Position numbers and translations under genes: made by a program. A stretch of 64,000 bases of DNA, from positions 2,480,001 through 2,544,000 of the forward strand of contig NZ_CP119988.1 of the NCBI RefSeq assembly GCF_029338515.1. Reading direction: 5' to 3'. This document shows, in pieces, positions 7,526-15,175 of the stretch; position 1 is the first letter of the stretch, and each line of letters begins with the position of its first letter. The notes under the pieces are model-generated. The model was not told the DNA's origin and ran no database searches. It saw only the letters and a list, made by a program, of their open reading frames with translations. This DNA is from Haloglomus litoreum. Its GTDB lineage: Archaea; Halobacteriota; Halobacteria; Halobacteriales; Haloarculaceae.

Positions 7526-10285
7526 TCAGTCGTCGGCCAGCGGTACCGACACCACGACGGCGTGCCAGCCGTCCTCGTCCTCGAAGCGGACGCCCCCGCC
7601 CATCGTATCGACGATCCACCGCACCACCCACAGTCCGATGCCGTTCCCGTGGTTGAGCTGCGTTATCTCCTGCTCCCCCTGGATGAGTGAGCGCTCCAGG
7701 CGGGGGATGCCGCAGCCGTCGTCGGCGACCCTGAGCTCCAGCCGCCCACCGTCTACCGCCAGTCGCACGCGCACCGTCACCTCGGGACCGTTGTGCTCGA
7801 GGGCGTTCTCGACGAGGTTCGCCACGACCGGCTCCAGTCGGTCGGAACCCGTCACGGTGGCCGGGTCGCCGGGCCGCTCGAACTCGATGGTCCGGTCCGG
7901 CCACTCCGAGCGGAACTCCTCGACGACGTTGCCCACGACGGCATCCGGTGGGGGCCCGTCGCCCCGGCTCTGCGCGAGCGCCCGCTCGGCCTGGCGGGCC
8001 TTCTCGCTGACCGAGAGCACGCTCTCCGTGGCCGAGCGGAGCCCCTCGATGATCGGCTTCAGGTCCTCGTCGTCGATGTGGTCGGCGAGCAGGCGCGCGT
8101 TCCCGTCGGCGATGTTGATCTGGTTCCGGACGTTGTGCCGGAGGACGCGGTTGAGCACCTCGATGCGCCGCTGGCGTCGCTGTTGCTCGGTGACGTCGGT
8201 GTAGGTTCCGAACGCCCGGAGCCCGTCGTCGGTCTCGTAGGGGACCGCCCGGAAGAGGAACTCGCGGGGACCGTCCGCGGTCTGTCGCCGGACCTGCTCG
8301 GAGACGGGTTCCCCGTTCCGGACCCGCTCGACCAGTCTCCGCGCCGCGTCCACGTCGGGGTCGCCCGTCAGCACGAGGTCCCTCGACGGCAACCCGACCA
8401 GTTCCGCGGGGTCGCGCCCGCCGCCGAACGCCCGGGCGAACGGCTCGTTGCACCGGCGGATGATCGGCTCGCCGTCCTCGAACCGGAAATCGGCCACCGG
8501 GTCCGGGATATGCGTGAACAGCGAGGCGAACCGGTCCCGCTCCCGCGAGAGCTCCCCTCGCGTCTCGGCCAGCTCCGAGATGTCACGGATGACCGCGACC
8601 AGCGGTGGCTCGCCACCCGCGCCCAGCGAGACCTCCAGCTCGACCGGGCGGACCTCGTCGTCGACGTTCACGGTCGTCTCGAAGCGTCCCGGCTCGCCGC
8701 CAGTCGTGTTCTGGGCGGCCTCGACCATCGCCGCGAGGTCGGATTCTGGGAGGAGGTCCTCGACCCGTTCCCCCACGAGGTCGTCGCGACCCACACCGAG
8801 GAACGTCGCCAGCGAGTCGCTGACCAGCTCGACGCGGAGGTCCTCCCCGACGACGGCCGTCATCTCGCTGCCCTGTTCGATGGCGGTCTCGTACAGCCGG
8901 AGCCGGTCACGCTGGACGGCACGCTCCAGCGCCGCCGTCACGCTCTCGCCGAGGATCTCCGCCACGCGCCACTCGAACCCGCCCGGATCCGGGTCCGGGA
9001 GCTCGATCCCGAGGGTCCCGTGTTCGCCCAGTGGCACGACCAGCCCGTCGGTCACCTCGGCCTGGTTACCGTACCCGCCCGGGGCGAACAGCGTCGGGTC
9101 GAACCGCATCGTCTCGCCCCGCTCGTAGGCGCGTCCCGAGAGGCTCTCCCCGACGGCGACGGGCGACACCTCGGTCAACTCGGTGGCGCTCCCGGCGACC
9201 GGCACGAGCTGCCCGGTCTCGTCGTCGTAGAGCCTGACGAGGCTGTCGTAGCCGAGGATCTCCTCGACGGCGGTGGCCGCCACCCGCGCCACCTCGTCGC
9301 TCGTCTCGGCGTCCAGCAGCGCCCGGGACCGGTCCAGCAGGGCCGTCACGGCCTCACGCTGCTCGACCCGCGTACTCACGTCGCGCTGGGTCCCGACGAA
9401 CCGGGTCAACTCACCGCCTTCGTAGATAGGGGTGACCTGGAGTTCGTTCCAGAACGGGGTCCCGTCGGCCCGGTAGTTCCGGACGACGGTCTCGATGGAC
9501 TCGCCGGCATCGAGGGCCGCCCCGATGGCCGCGGCCTTCTCGGCGTCGGTTTCGGGGCCCTGGAGGAACCGGCAGTCCTCCCCGAGTACCGCCTCCCTGT
9601 CGTAGCCGGTCAGCTGCTCGAACCCCCTGTTGACGTAGGTGAGGGGCCGCTCGCCCCCCTGGCCGGCGTCGGCGACCGTGATGGCGCTCTCGGACGCCTC
9701 GATGGCCTCGTGGAGCTGTTCGCGCTCGCGCTCCACCCGGCGGTGCTCCAGCCGGTCGCCGATCCACTCGACGATCAGTTCCACCAGCGTCCGCTCGTCC
9801 TCGGTGAACGGCGCCCGGGCCTCCGTTCCGCTGAAACAGACCGTCCCGTACAGCTCGCCGTCCACCTCGACGCGACCGCCGACGTAGCACGAGAGCCCGT
9901 GCTCGTGGTGGGCCGGGGTGTCGGCCCAGACCGTCTCGTCGACGTTCGGGATCAGCCGCGGTTCCTCGGTCTCGACGGTCTCTCGGCAGTAGGTGGTGGA
10001 GAACGAGAACGTATCGCCGGCACTCACGACGTCGCCGACGGCCACCTCGATCGTGTAGTCGTCCGCCGCCTGGTCGACGGTCGAGAGATACCCTGCGGGG
10101 AGTCCGAGTCGCTGCCGCCCGATGTCGAGCATCCGCTCGATACGCTCCTCGTCGCTGAGGTCGGGCTCCGCGGAGACGCGGTAGAGCTCCCGGAGTGCCT
10201 CGTGGCTCCGCTGGAGGGTCTCGAGATTCGGGTCCCGCATCCCGTCCTTCCCCACATCCGAATCAGAGGGTTCTCTCCGGGACAT
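7526..10285 (-). CDS. LOV/PAS/GAF sensor histidine kinase
   Basis: 919 residues, cytoplasmic, no membrane segment. Approximate order: GAF (30-180, with YCRETV and YGTVCF), LOV-type PAS (190-310), second GAF (320-455), two further PAS domains, then a histidine kinase core. The core has the H-box VLNRVLRHNVRNQ, N-box VVANLVENALEHNG, G1 VADDGCGIP and G2 GNGIGLWVVRW. The LOV domain has GEDCRFLQGPETD with Cys238, plus the flavin-contact positions Asn270, Asn280 and Gln300. Canonical LOV domains read GxNCRFLQ, so Asp237 replaces the conserved Asn. It likely senses light or redox state and phosphorylates an unlinked receiver protein. The 37-residue zinc-finger gene lies 77 bases upstream on the same strand. 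Confidence 0.9.
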   Translation of the reverse strand: MSRREPSDSDVGKDGMRDPNLETLQRSHEALRELYRVSAEPDLSDEERIERMLDIGRQRLGLPAGYLSTVDQAADDYTIEVAVGDVVSAGDTFSFSTTYCRETVETEEPRLIPNVDETVWADTPAHHEHGLSCYVGGRVEVDGELYGTVCFSGTEARAPFTEDERTLVELIVEWIGDRLEHRRVEREREQLHEAIEASESAITVADAGQGGERPLTYVNRGFEQLTGYDREAVLGEDCRFLQGPETDAEKAAAIGAALDAGESIETVVRNYRADGTPFWNELQVTPIYEGGELTRFVGTQRDVSTRVEQREAVTALLDRSRALLDAETSDEVARVAATAVEEILGYDSLVRLYDDETGQLVPVAGSATELTEVSPVAVGESLSGRAYERGETMRFDPTLFAPGGYGNQAEVTDGLVVPLGEHGTLGIELPDPDPGGFEWRVAEILGESVTAALERAVQRDRLRLYETAIEQGSEMTAVVGEDLRVELVSDSLATFLGVGRDDLVGERVEDLLPESDLAAMVEAAQNTTGGEPGRFETTVNVDDEVRPVELEVSLGAGGEPPLVAVIRDISELAETRGELSRERDRFASLFTHIPDPVADFRFEDGEPIIRRCNEPFARAFGGGRDPAELVGLPSRDLVLTGDPDVDAARRLVERVRNGEPVSEQVRRQTADGPREFLFRAVPYETDDGLRAFGTYTDVTEQQRRQRRIEVLNRVLRHNVRNQINIADGNARLLADHIDDEDLKPIIEGLRSATESVLSVSEKARQAERALAQSRGDGPPPDAVVGNVVEEFRSEWPDRTIEFERPGDPATVTGSDRLEPVVANLVENALEHNGPEVTVRVRLAVDGGRLELRVADDGCGIPRLERSLIQGEQEITQLNHGNGIGLWVVRWIVDTMGGGVRFEDEDGWHAVVVSVPLADD

Positions 10286-10362
10286 GAACAGGAGTCAACG
10301 GGAGTTGGGCTCCGAGCGGTTTACGCGTTCTGCCCACCGAAGGCCCCGGTCCGGCTGCCGAC

Positions 10363-10476
10363 TCACGCCGCTGCCGGGACGCGGCACTCCGTACAGACTG
10401 TCTCCCCTCTCGCCGTCTCGAACACGCTCCGTCCGTCGGACTCCGGTGCCTCGCCGCAACTGTCGCAGATCATCAT
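10363..10476 (-). CDS. 37-residue double-CxxC zinc-finger protein
   Basis: This small ORF encodes MMICDSCGEAPESDG followed by RSVFETARGETVCTECR and ends VPAAA. Two CxxC pairs (Cys4/Cys7 and Cys28/Cys31) are placed to bind one zinc ion. Haloarchaea are known for very small zinc-finger proteins with such knuckles, often regulatory or of unknown function. A TATA-like ATAAATG on the plus strand (10503-10509) lies about 29 bases before the start, as for a leaderless transcript. It precedes the sensor kinase gene by 77 bases on the same strand and may be co-transcribed. The start could be either of two adjacent ATG codons. Confidence 0.75.
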   Translation of the reverse strand: MMICDSCGEAPESDGRSVFETARGETVCTECRVPAAA

Positions 10477-10502
10477 GTTGCTGCAGTCTCGGAACCCGAC
10501 AG

Positions 10503-10509
10503 ATAAATG
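10503..10509 (-). promoter_or_regulatory. Putative TATA element of the small zinc-finger gene
   Basis: On the minus strand this reads CATTTAT, about 29 bases before the ATG at 10476, within a short AT-rich patch (10500-10540). Confidence 0.45.
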
Positions 10510-10682
10510 ATTTTCTGGATACTTCCTGTGGATATTGTCGGATGTTAGGGCAGACCACGTTGATTGCTGTCGTGAGTACAGTTATCGTACCTGCTCGGTG
10601 GGTGCCGGGGTGAGGAGCGACGGCTCCCGTCTCGGAGCCGAGCGTCAGGAAGGGATTTGTACGAGCGCCCGGGCCTGCAGGT

Positions 10683-11729
10683 ATGCGACAGGTCCTCGTC
10701 GCCGTGCTGGTGCTCGCCCTGGTCCTCCCGACGTTCGCGGGCGTCGCCTCCGCGGAGTCACAGCGCCTCGGTGGTGCGGTCGTCGTCGAGGCGGGAGAGA
10801 CGGTCGACGGTTTCACCGCGTACGGTGGCCGGGTCGTCGTCCACGGTCGGGTCGAGGGCGACCTGACCGCGTTCGGCGGCCGGGTCGTCATCGCGGAGGG
10901 TGCGACTGTCACCGGACGCGTCCGCGCGTTCGCCGGGTCGGTCGTCGTCGCGGGGTCGACCGGTGGGAACACCGTGGCCTACGCCGGACACGTCGAGGTC
11001 GCCGACTCCGGTCGCGTCGGCGGGTCGTTCGCCGGGGTCGGTGGCAGCGTCGTGCTCGCGGGGACGGTCCGGGACGACGCGACGACCGTTGCCGGGACGG
11101 TCACGCTCGCGCGGTCGGCCGAGGTCGACGGCTTCCTGACCTACGTCGGCGAGTTCGACGACCGCGGCGGCCGCGTCTCGCTCGATGCCCGGCACGTCAG
11201 CGACCTCTCGCTCCTCCCGCCGCTCACGGGCGCGGGTGGCGTGCTGTTCACCGTCTACCTGCTGCTCGCGGACCTCCTCGCGGGCGGCCTGCTGCTGTCG
11301 CTCTTCCCGGCGTTCGCGGGGGACGCCGTCGAGACAGCGGGTGACCAGCCCCAGCGCGTCGCGGCGGCAGGGGCCGGAGCCGTCGTCGGTATCCCCCTGG
11401 CGGCGGCGCTGGCCGCGCTGACCGTCGTCGGCATCCCGCTCGCACTCGCCGCGCTGGCCGGCTACGTCGTCCTCCTCTGGGTGGGGAGCATCTACGGCCG
11501 ATACCTGCTCGGGGCCGGCCTCCTCTCGTACACCGACCGCGACGACCGCTACCTCGCGCTGCTCGTCGGCGTCCTCGTCGTGGCGGCCCTCTCGCTGATC
11601 CCCCTCCTGGGTGACCTCGTCCGGCTCCTCCTGCTGATCGCCGGGCTCGGAAGCGTCACCCTCGGCCTCTACGTCGCCTACGAGTCGGTCGTCGAGCGGC
11701 GCGAGCGACAGTCGACCGACGTACTCTGA
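10683..11729 (+). CDS. Bactofilin-like (polymer-forming) extracellular domain with C-terminal membrane domain
   Basis: 348 residues. The N-terminus is a signal peptide (MRQVLVAVLVLALVLPTFAGVASA). Residues about 28-160 are repetitive short strands rich in G, V and A (GGRVVVHGRVEGDLTAFGGRVVIAEGATVTG), the pattern of a right-handed beta-helix as in bactofilins and polymer-forming cytoskeletal proteins. From about residue 180 there are four or five hydrophobic helices (LLFTVYLLLADLLAGGLLLSL, VVGIPLAAALAALTVVGIPLALAAL, YLALLVGVLVVAALSLIPLL). The repeat domain therefore probably faces the outside, unlike cytoplasmic bactofilins. Its role is unknown; envelope organisation is a guess. Nothing nearby narrows it. 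Confidence 0.75.
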   Translation: MRQVLVAVLVLALVLPTFAGVASAESQRLGGAVVVEAGETVDGFTAYGGRVVVHGRVEGDLTAFGGRVVIAEGATVTGRVRAFAGSVVVAGSTGGNTVAYAGHVEVADSGRVGGSFAGVGGSVVLAGTVRDDATTVAGTVTLARSAEVDGFLTYVGEFDDRGGRVSLDARHVSDLSLLPPLTGAGGVLFTVYLLLADLLAGGLLLSLFPAFAGDAVETAGDQPQRVAAAGAGAVVGIPLAAALAALTVVGIPLALAALAGYVVLLWVGSIYGRYLLGAGLLSYTDRDDRYLALLVGVLVVAALSLIPLLGDLVRLLLLIAGLGSVTLGLYVAYESVVERRERQSTDVL

Positions 11730-11823
11730 GGTCGATCCCGTCCGCTGGGTCCGGGGCGGGGGAGATTCTCGTCGGCCGGGAACTGGCGAGCGGCTTTTCG
11801 ACGTACGCTGCCACGACTCCGCC

Positions 11824-12297
11824 ATGCCAGTCGACGAGTTCGAGGCGTACGGCGTGTCGGAGATGGCGGACGACCGGGTCCACGGATTCCTCTCGAGCCA
11901 GCAGGTCGGTGTGCTGGGGATCGCGACGGACGGCGCACCGAGCATGCGACCCCTCTCGTACTGGTACGACGGGGAGTCGACGCTGTACTTCCAGTTCCTC
12001 GGGACCGCCGGCGGCCGGAAGGCCACGCTGAGTACGCAGTCCGAGGCCGCCCGGTTCCTGGTCTATCGGGCGGAGACGCGCTTCAACTGGCGGAGCGTCC
12101 TCCTCACCGGGACCATCGACGAGGTCCCGGCCGATGAACGCGAGGCGGTCGAGGCGGCCGTCGAGTTCGAGCGACCGGACGCGCTGGCCGCGGCCAGTGA
12201 CGCCGAGGAACACCGGCTCTTCGCCTTCCACATCGACGACTGGACCGGGCTCGAGCACCTCGGACTCCCGCCGGAGTTCGAGGACGACCCCGAGTGA
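11824..12297 (+). CDS. Pyridoxamine 5'-phosphate oxidase-like flavin-binding split-barrel protein
   Basis: 157 residues. The sequence fits the FMN-binding split barrel: VHGFLSSQQVGVLGIATDGAPSMRPLSYWYDG, then LYFQFLGTAGGRKATL, SEAARFLVYRAE and VLLTGTIDEVPADE. Family members include pyridoxamine-phosphate oxidases, F420-dependent reductases and haem-degrading enzymes, so the reaction is not determined. Start ATG at 11824. A small ORF of unknown function follows 55 bases later on the same strand. Confidence 0.8.
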   Translation: MPVDEFEAYGVSEMADDRVHGFLSSQQVGVLGIATDGAPSMRPLSYWYDGESTLYFQFLGTAGGRKATLSTQSEAARFLVYRAETRFNWRSVLLTGTIDEVPADEREAVEAAVEFERPDALAAASDAEEHRLFAFHIDDWTGLEHLGLPPEFEDDPE

Positions 12298-12352
12298 GGA
12301 GTGTGCGCCCGGAACGCCAACGTTCAGGTGGCTGCCGGTCGCCCCGGTACCC

Positions 12353-12616
12353 ATGCTACTGCTGGATCTGGAGGACTTCATGTTCGAGCTGAAGGACGGC
12401 GCCGTCAAGCACGCCGGCCCGTCCAACCGGACCGCCACGGCGAAGCTCTACGACGTCGAAGGCGTCGACGTCCGCGAGTACGGGGACCGCCGCGTCAAAC
12501 TCGCCTTCACCGACGAGGACGGCAGCGAGGTCGAGATCGCGCTGGACCCCGACCAGGCCAGCGAGGTGGCACGCGGCATCGAACTGCTGGAGGAGGAGAG
12601 CCGGGTGTTCGAGTAG
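12353..12616 (+). CDS. Small conserved-looking protein of unknown function
   Basis: 87 residues, starting MLLLDLEDFMFELKDGAVKHAGPSNRTAT. It is acidic, with predicted alternating strands (YDVEGVDVREYGDRRVKLAFTDEDGSEVEIALD) and one C-terminal helix (DQASEVARGIELLEEE). There is no metal motif, signal peptide or membrane segment. I chose the ATG at 12353 because the haloarchaeal acidic composition begins there and upstream codons in this frame read as a shadow of the preceding gene. I do not recognise the family. Confidence 0.65.
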   Translation: MLLLDLEDFMFELKDGAVKHAGPSNRTATAKLYDVEGVDVREYGDRRVKLAFTDEDGSEVEIALDPDQASEVARGIELLEEESRVFE

Positions 12617-12712
12617 ACCCACAGTTCCAGGTGCAGGGCGCCGAGTTCACACGGGCCGGAACCGGTCGTGACGCCGTGTTCGCTCATTCTCCGGATTCAG
12701 GAATCGTCTTGC

Positions 12713-12720
12713 GTATATAT
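12713..12720 (+). promoter_or_regulatory. Putative TATA element of the DsrE-TusA operon
   Basis: GTATATAT stands out in an AT-rich patch 34-41 bases before the ATG at 12754, implying a leader of about 10 bases. Confidence 0.5.
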
Positions 12721-12753
12721 CGCAATTCGACGCGTCCCTTCAGTTGATCCACA

Positions 12754-13152
12754 ATGACTGGATACGCAATCATTCTGGCGTCCGGCCGACTAGAGGAGTT
12801 GCAGGCCATCGGGAACATCGCCTCCGTCGGGGCGGCTTCGGGCGTCCCCATCGACGTGTTCGCGACGATGGACGGACTCGAGGCGTTCGACAAGGAGCGC
12901 ATCGAGGCCATGGACTTCGAGATGGGCCCCGTCGCCGAGGCGATGCTCTCGAACGAGGACATGGAGATGTCCCTGTTCGTGGACAACCTCGCCCGCGCGA
13001 AGGACCTCGGTCCCATCGAGGTGTACGCCTGCGAGCTGTCGATGGACGCGCTCGGCAAGAGCCTCGACGACTACGCGGACGTCTTCGACGGCGTTCTCGG
13101 CGTCTCCGGGTTCTTCGGTCACGCGCAGGACAAGCAGGTGATGTTCGTCTGA
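12754..13152 (+). CDS. DsrE/DsrF-like sulfur-relay family protein
   Basis: 132 residues. MTGYAIILASGRLEELQAIGNIASVGAASGVPIDVFATMDGL matches the start of the DsrE/F/H-like fold. Cys93 in IEVYACELSMDALG sits where sulfur-carrying DsrE and TusD proteins have their persulfide cysteine. The protein would accept or hand over persulfide sulfur in the cytoplasm. It lies 44 bases upstream of a TusA-family gene, and DsrE-TusA pairs are a known sulfur-transfer module. The final acceptor (tRNA thiolation, cofactor synthesis or sulfur oxidation) is not shown here. Confidence 0.8.
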   Translation: MTGYAIILASGRLEELQAIGNIASVGAASGVPIDVFATMDGLEAFDKERIEAMDFEMGPVAEAMLSNEDMEMSLFVDNLARAKDLGPIEVYACELSMDALGKSLDDYADVFDGVLGVSGFFGHAQDKQVMFV

Positions 13153-13196
13153 GGCGGCCCCCAGCATCCAACCACCATCCCACAACTCACACAATC

Positions 13197-13448
13197 ATGA
13201 GCCAATCCGACATCGAAGTTGACGTGACGATCGACGCCCGCGGCGCGACCTGCCCCGGTCCCCTGATGGACCTCGTCGGGGAGATCCGCAACGGCGCGGT
13301 CGGTACCGTGTACGAACTCCAGACCAACGATAGCTCCTCCAGCCACGACGTCCCCGAATGGGTCGCACAGGCCGGCCACGAGACCATCGACATCGTCGAG
13401 CACGAGGCCGAGGGCTACTGGAGCATCTTCATCGAGAAGTCGAAGTAA
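13197..13448 (+). CDS. tusA: TusA-family sulfur carrier protein
   Basis: 83 residues, the usual TusA (SirA/YedF) length. The signature is ARGATCPGPLMDL, with Cys19 in the CPxP motif that carries persulfide sulfur. The remainder fits the two-layer fold (VYELQTNDSSSSHDVPEWVAQAGHE and YWSIFIEKSK). The start is ATG at 13197, 44 bases after the DsrE-like gene, so the two are probably one transcript. In bacteria TusA feeds tRNA 2-thiouridine and cofactor synthesis; the target in this archaeon is inferred only. Confidence 0.85.
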   Translation: MSQSDIEVDVTIDARGATCPGPLMDLVGEIRNGAVGTVYELQTNDSSSSHDVPEWVAQAGHETIDIVEHEAEGYWSIFIEKSK

Positions 13449-14179
13449 CGGACCGGCGACAGCGGCTTCTCGTGACGGACAGGTGGCGGCGTCCTCCTTC
13501 TCGGTCGCGTCACACGTCTCGGGATCGCGGGTGTGTGGACAGCCCTGTTGATGGAACGCTGGCAGGTCCACCGGGAGCGCGTGACTCGAATCGTCGACCC
13601 AGCGGCCCGGCGTACTTGGTCAGCAACGGCTCGCGGCTGCTACGGACGCGCTGGTGGAAGCATGAGCGATCACACACCGGCCCCGGACCTGCAGTTCGTC
13701 CGGGTGCGGGTCCGGAAGGCGAGTCGCTTCACTGGCCGCCCGGAGGCCCGGAAGGAACTCCGCGCGGTCCTGGGCGAGGCGGGGCCCGACCTCGGTGCGC
13801 TCATCGAGCTGTGCCCGGCCTGTGGAGCAGCGCCTCGCGGACGCGCGAGCGAGCGATGCGGTCGAGTTCGGCCTGGACGGTGTCCATGTGGGGCCCGAGT
13901 CCGTGCGAGTCGATGGGCCCCAGCGGATTGGTTCCGATTCTCCGAAGGGTGTGAGACCAGCCGCGTTACCGCCACACGCCCGCGTTCGCCCGGCCTGCAC
14001 TCGGAAGCGGGCCGGAACTGCCTCAATCGCGGGTTCGCGGAAGACCGCGGGGGCTTGCGGGTGACTGCGGGTCGCGACCGACGGTAGCGGGTGCCTTTCC
14101 CGGTTACCGATTCACAGTTCTACAAACACACCCCCTCGTAATCTCACAGTCTGGGAAACCTAGGGGAACATTGACAGGG
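13449..14179. other. Gene-poor region after tusA
   Basis: 731 bases without an intact recognisable gene. A possible frameshifted gene is listed separately at 13662-14064. The stretch just before 14180 is relatively AT-rich and may hold the promoter of the winged-helix gene. No repeat array or RNA gene was seen. Confidence 0.5.
13662..14064 (+). pseudogene. Possible frameshifted gene remnant
   Basis: From the ATG at 13662 an acidic, helix-rich sequence reads MSDHTPAPDLQFVRVRV, then RPEARKELRAVLGEAGPDLGALIELCPA. The same frame then turns into unlikely arginine- and cysteine-rich sequence. Near 13821 another frame continues naturally as VEQRLADARASDAVEFGLDG and VHVGPESVRVDGP, so a one-base insertion would join them. 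The downstream end is unclear. I do not recognise the family. It may be a decayed gene, a sequencing error, or chance coding-like composition. Confidence 0.3.
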
Positions 14180-14536
14180 ATGGACTCATCAGTATTTCCT
14201 ATGGACTGCACAAGCGACTCACAGCCGGCGGCGCGAACGCTCGGGGAGTGTTTCCGGGCACTCATGGCCCCGGAACGCCGGGACCTGTTGGCCGCCCTGG
14301 AGCCGTCCGCGGGGACGGCGCTCGATGTCGAGGAGTGGGCCGACGCGGACTGCACCACCATGGTCGACCTGCATCATGTCCACCTCCCGCTCCTGGAGGA
14401 GTACGGGTTCATCACTTGGGACAGGGCGACCGGCCGAGTTACGAGAGGCCCCCAGTTCCAGAAGATCGGGCCACTGCTCGAACTGCTCGCCGCGCACGCA
14501 GATGAACTGCCGGGCGAGTGGCCCTCGGGGGAGTGA
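14180..14536 (+). CDS. Small winged-helix-like protein (DUF7344-type)
   Basis: 118 residues from the ATG at 14180; an ATG at 14201 (MDCTSDSQPAART) is an alternative start. LGECFRALMAPERRDLLAALEP followed by TTMVDLHHVHLPLLEEYGFITWD has the look of a winged-helix DNA-binding domain. The HHVHLPLLEEYGFI segment resembles the N-terminal domain of the response regulator at 26379 (AEHHLPLLERLGLV). Such haloarchaeal stand-alone domains are presumed transcription regulators. Its targets are unknown. It sits in a gene-poor region beside tRNA-Arg. Confidence 0.65.
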   Translation: MDSSVFPMDCTSDSQPAARTLGECFRALMAPERRDLLAALEPSAGTALDVEEWADADCTTMVDLHHVHLPLLEEYGFITWDRATGRVTRGPQFQKIGPLLELLAAHADELPGEWPSGE

Positions 14537-14997
14537 GCCGGGTGGGCCCGGTGGCACAGGTCGACGCACCCCGGTGGTGGCGGGGTGCGTGACCGACTCT
14601 CGCGTTCAATCTAGCACGGCCACGAGTACCTGTCACCGACCGAGATGTTCGAGAGTGCCGAAACGGTGATCCAGGCGGCCAGGCGCTCGGACCGGTCTAC
14701 TTGCCGAGCGTGGCCGTGTCACCGCCGCTCGTGAAGGTGAATCCCCCCGACGACGCTGAGGACCGGCTCGCCGCCACGCTCCGGAGCGGGACGAACTCGA
14801 TCTCGGTGTGGGGGGTGCCGCCGCACCGAGATCGCTCGTTCGGACGCCCGAGGAGCAGCTTCTGCGATTGGGGAGATTCGCCTCGGGAGAATACGAGGCC
14901 TGAGGGATTTGAACCGGAGAGAGACTCGCTACGCTCGTCTCTCAGGGTTCAAATCCTCAGTAACGTTCACCACGCCTCGCTGCGCTCGGCGGGTTCA
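14537..14997. other. Gene-poor region downstream of tRNA-Arg
   Basis: 461 bases without a convincing gene. A minus-strand frame ending at 14697 (ending ASSGGFTFTSGGDTATLGK) and a plus-strand frame ending at 14902 (TPEEQLLRLGRFASGEYEA) both look partly coding but lack starts and may be fragments. The right part holds a partial tRNA-Arg copy and a long hairpin, listed separately. Confidence 0.5.
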
Positions 14998-15019
14998 CGA
15001 GGCCTGAGGGATTTGAACC
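14893..15019. repeat. 23-bp direct repeat duplicating the 3' part of tRNA-Arg (att-like)
   Basis: Bases 14893-14915 and 14997-15019 are identical (beginning ACGAGGCCTGAGG). The right copy is the end of tRNA-Arg: discriminator, acceptor 3' strand and T arm up to the loop, plus one flanking base. Tyrosine integrases that use tRNA genes leave exactly this kind of duplicate (attL/attR). Only 81 bases separate the copies, so any element has been lost, or the duplication arose otherwise. Confidence 0.7.
14900..14960. repeat. Long imperfect hairpin built from tRNA T-arm sequence
   Basis: CTGAGGGATTTGAACC (14900-14915) is followed by its inverted copy GGTTCAAATCCTCAG (14946-14960, one base shorter). 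Between them GAGAGAC (14919-14925) pairs with GTCTCTC (14937-14943). Transcribed in either direction it would fold into a strong stem-loop. Confidence 0.7.
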
Positions 15020-15072
15020 CCCGACAGCTTGGTCCGAAGCCAAGCACTCTGTCCGAGCTGAGCTAAGGCCCC
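14998..15072 (-). tRNA. tRNA-Arg(TCG)
   Basis: 75 bases folding as a full cloverleaf on the minus strand. The acceptor GGGGCCT pairs with AGGCCTC (one G-U), D stem GCTC/GAGT, anticodon stem CTTGG/CCAAG, loop CTTCGGA with anticodon TCG (reads CGA codons), variable loop CTGTC, T stem GGGGG/CCCTC with loop TTCAAAT, discriminator G. There is no intron, and CCA is not encoded. Its 3' part is duplicated about 100 bases downstream. Confidence 0.93.
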
Positions 15073-15144
15073 TCACCTCATCGAAGCGTCCTCCCGGACA
15101 TAATTCTGTCCATACCCCGTGGCCGTGGCGGTCCGTTCCACGCC

Positions 15145-15152
15145 GCTTAAGC
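15145..15152 (+). promoter_or_regulatory. Putative TATA element of the UbiA-type gene
   Basis: GCTTAAGC, centred about 28 bases before the ATG at 15176, fits a leaderless promoter. Confidence 0.45.
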
Positions 15153-15175
15153 CGCGACCCCGACAGGCGACGGGT

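Noticed and set aside
7793-10510. 905-residue plus-strand reading frame
   Set aside because: It mirrors the sensor kinase on the opposite strand. The kinase has full domain motifs; this frame has none.
14701-15066. Plus-strand ORF crossing tRNA-Arg
   Set aside because: It runs through the tRNA and its partial copy, so it cannot be a normal gene.
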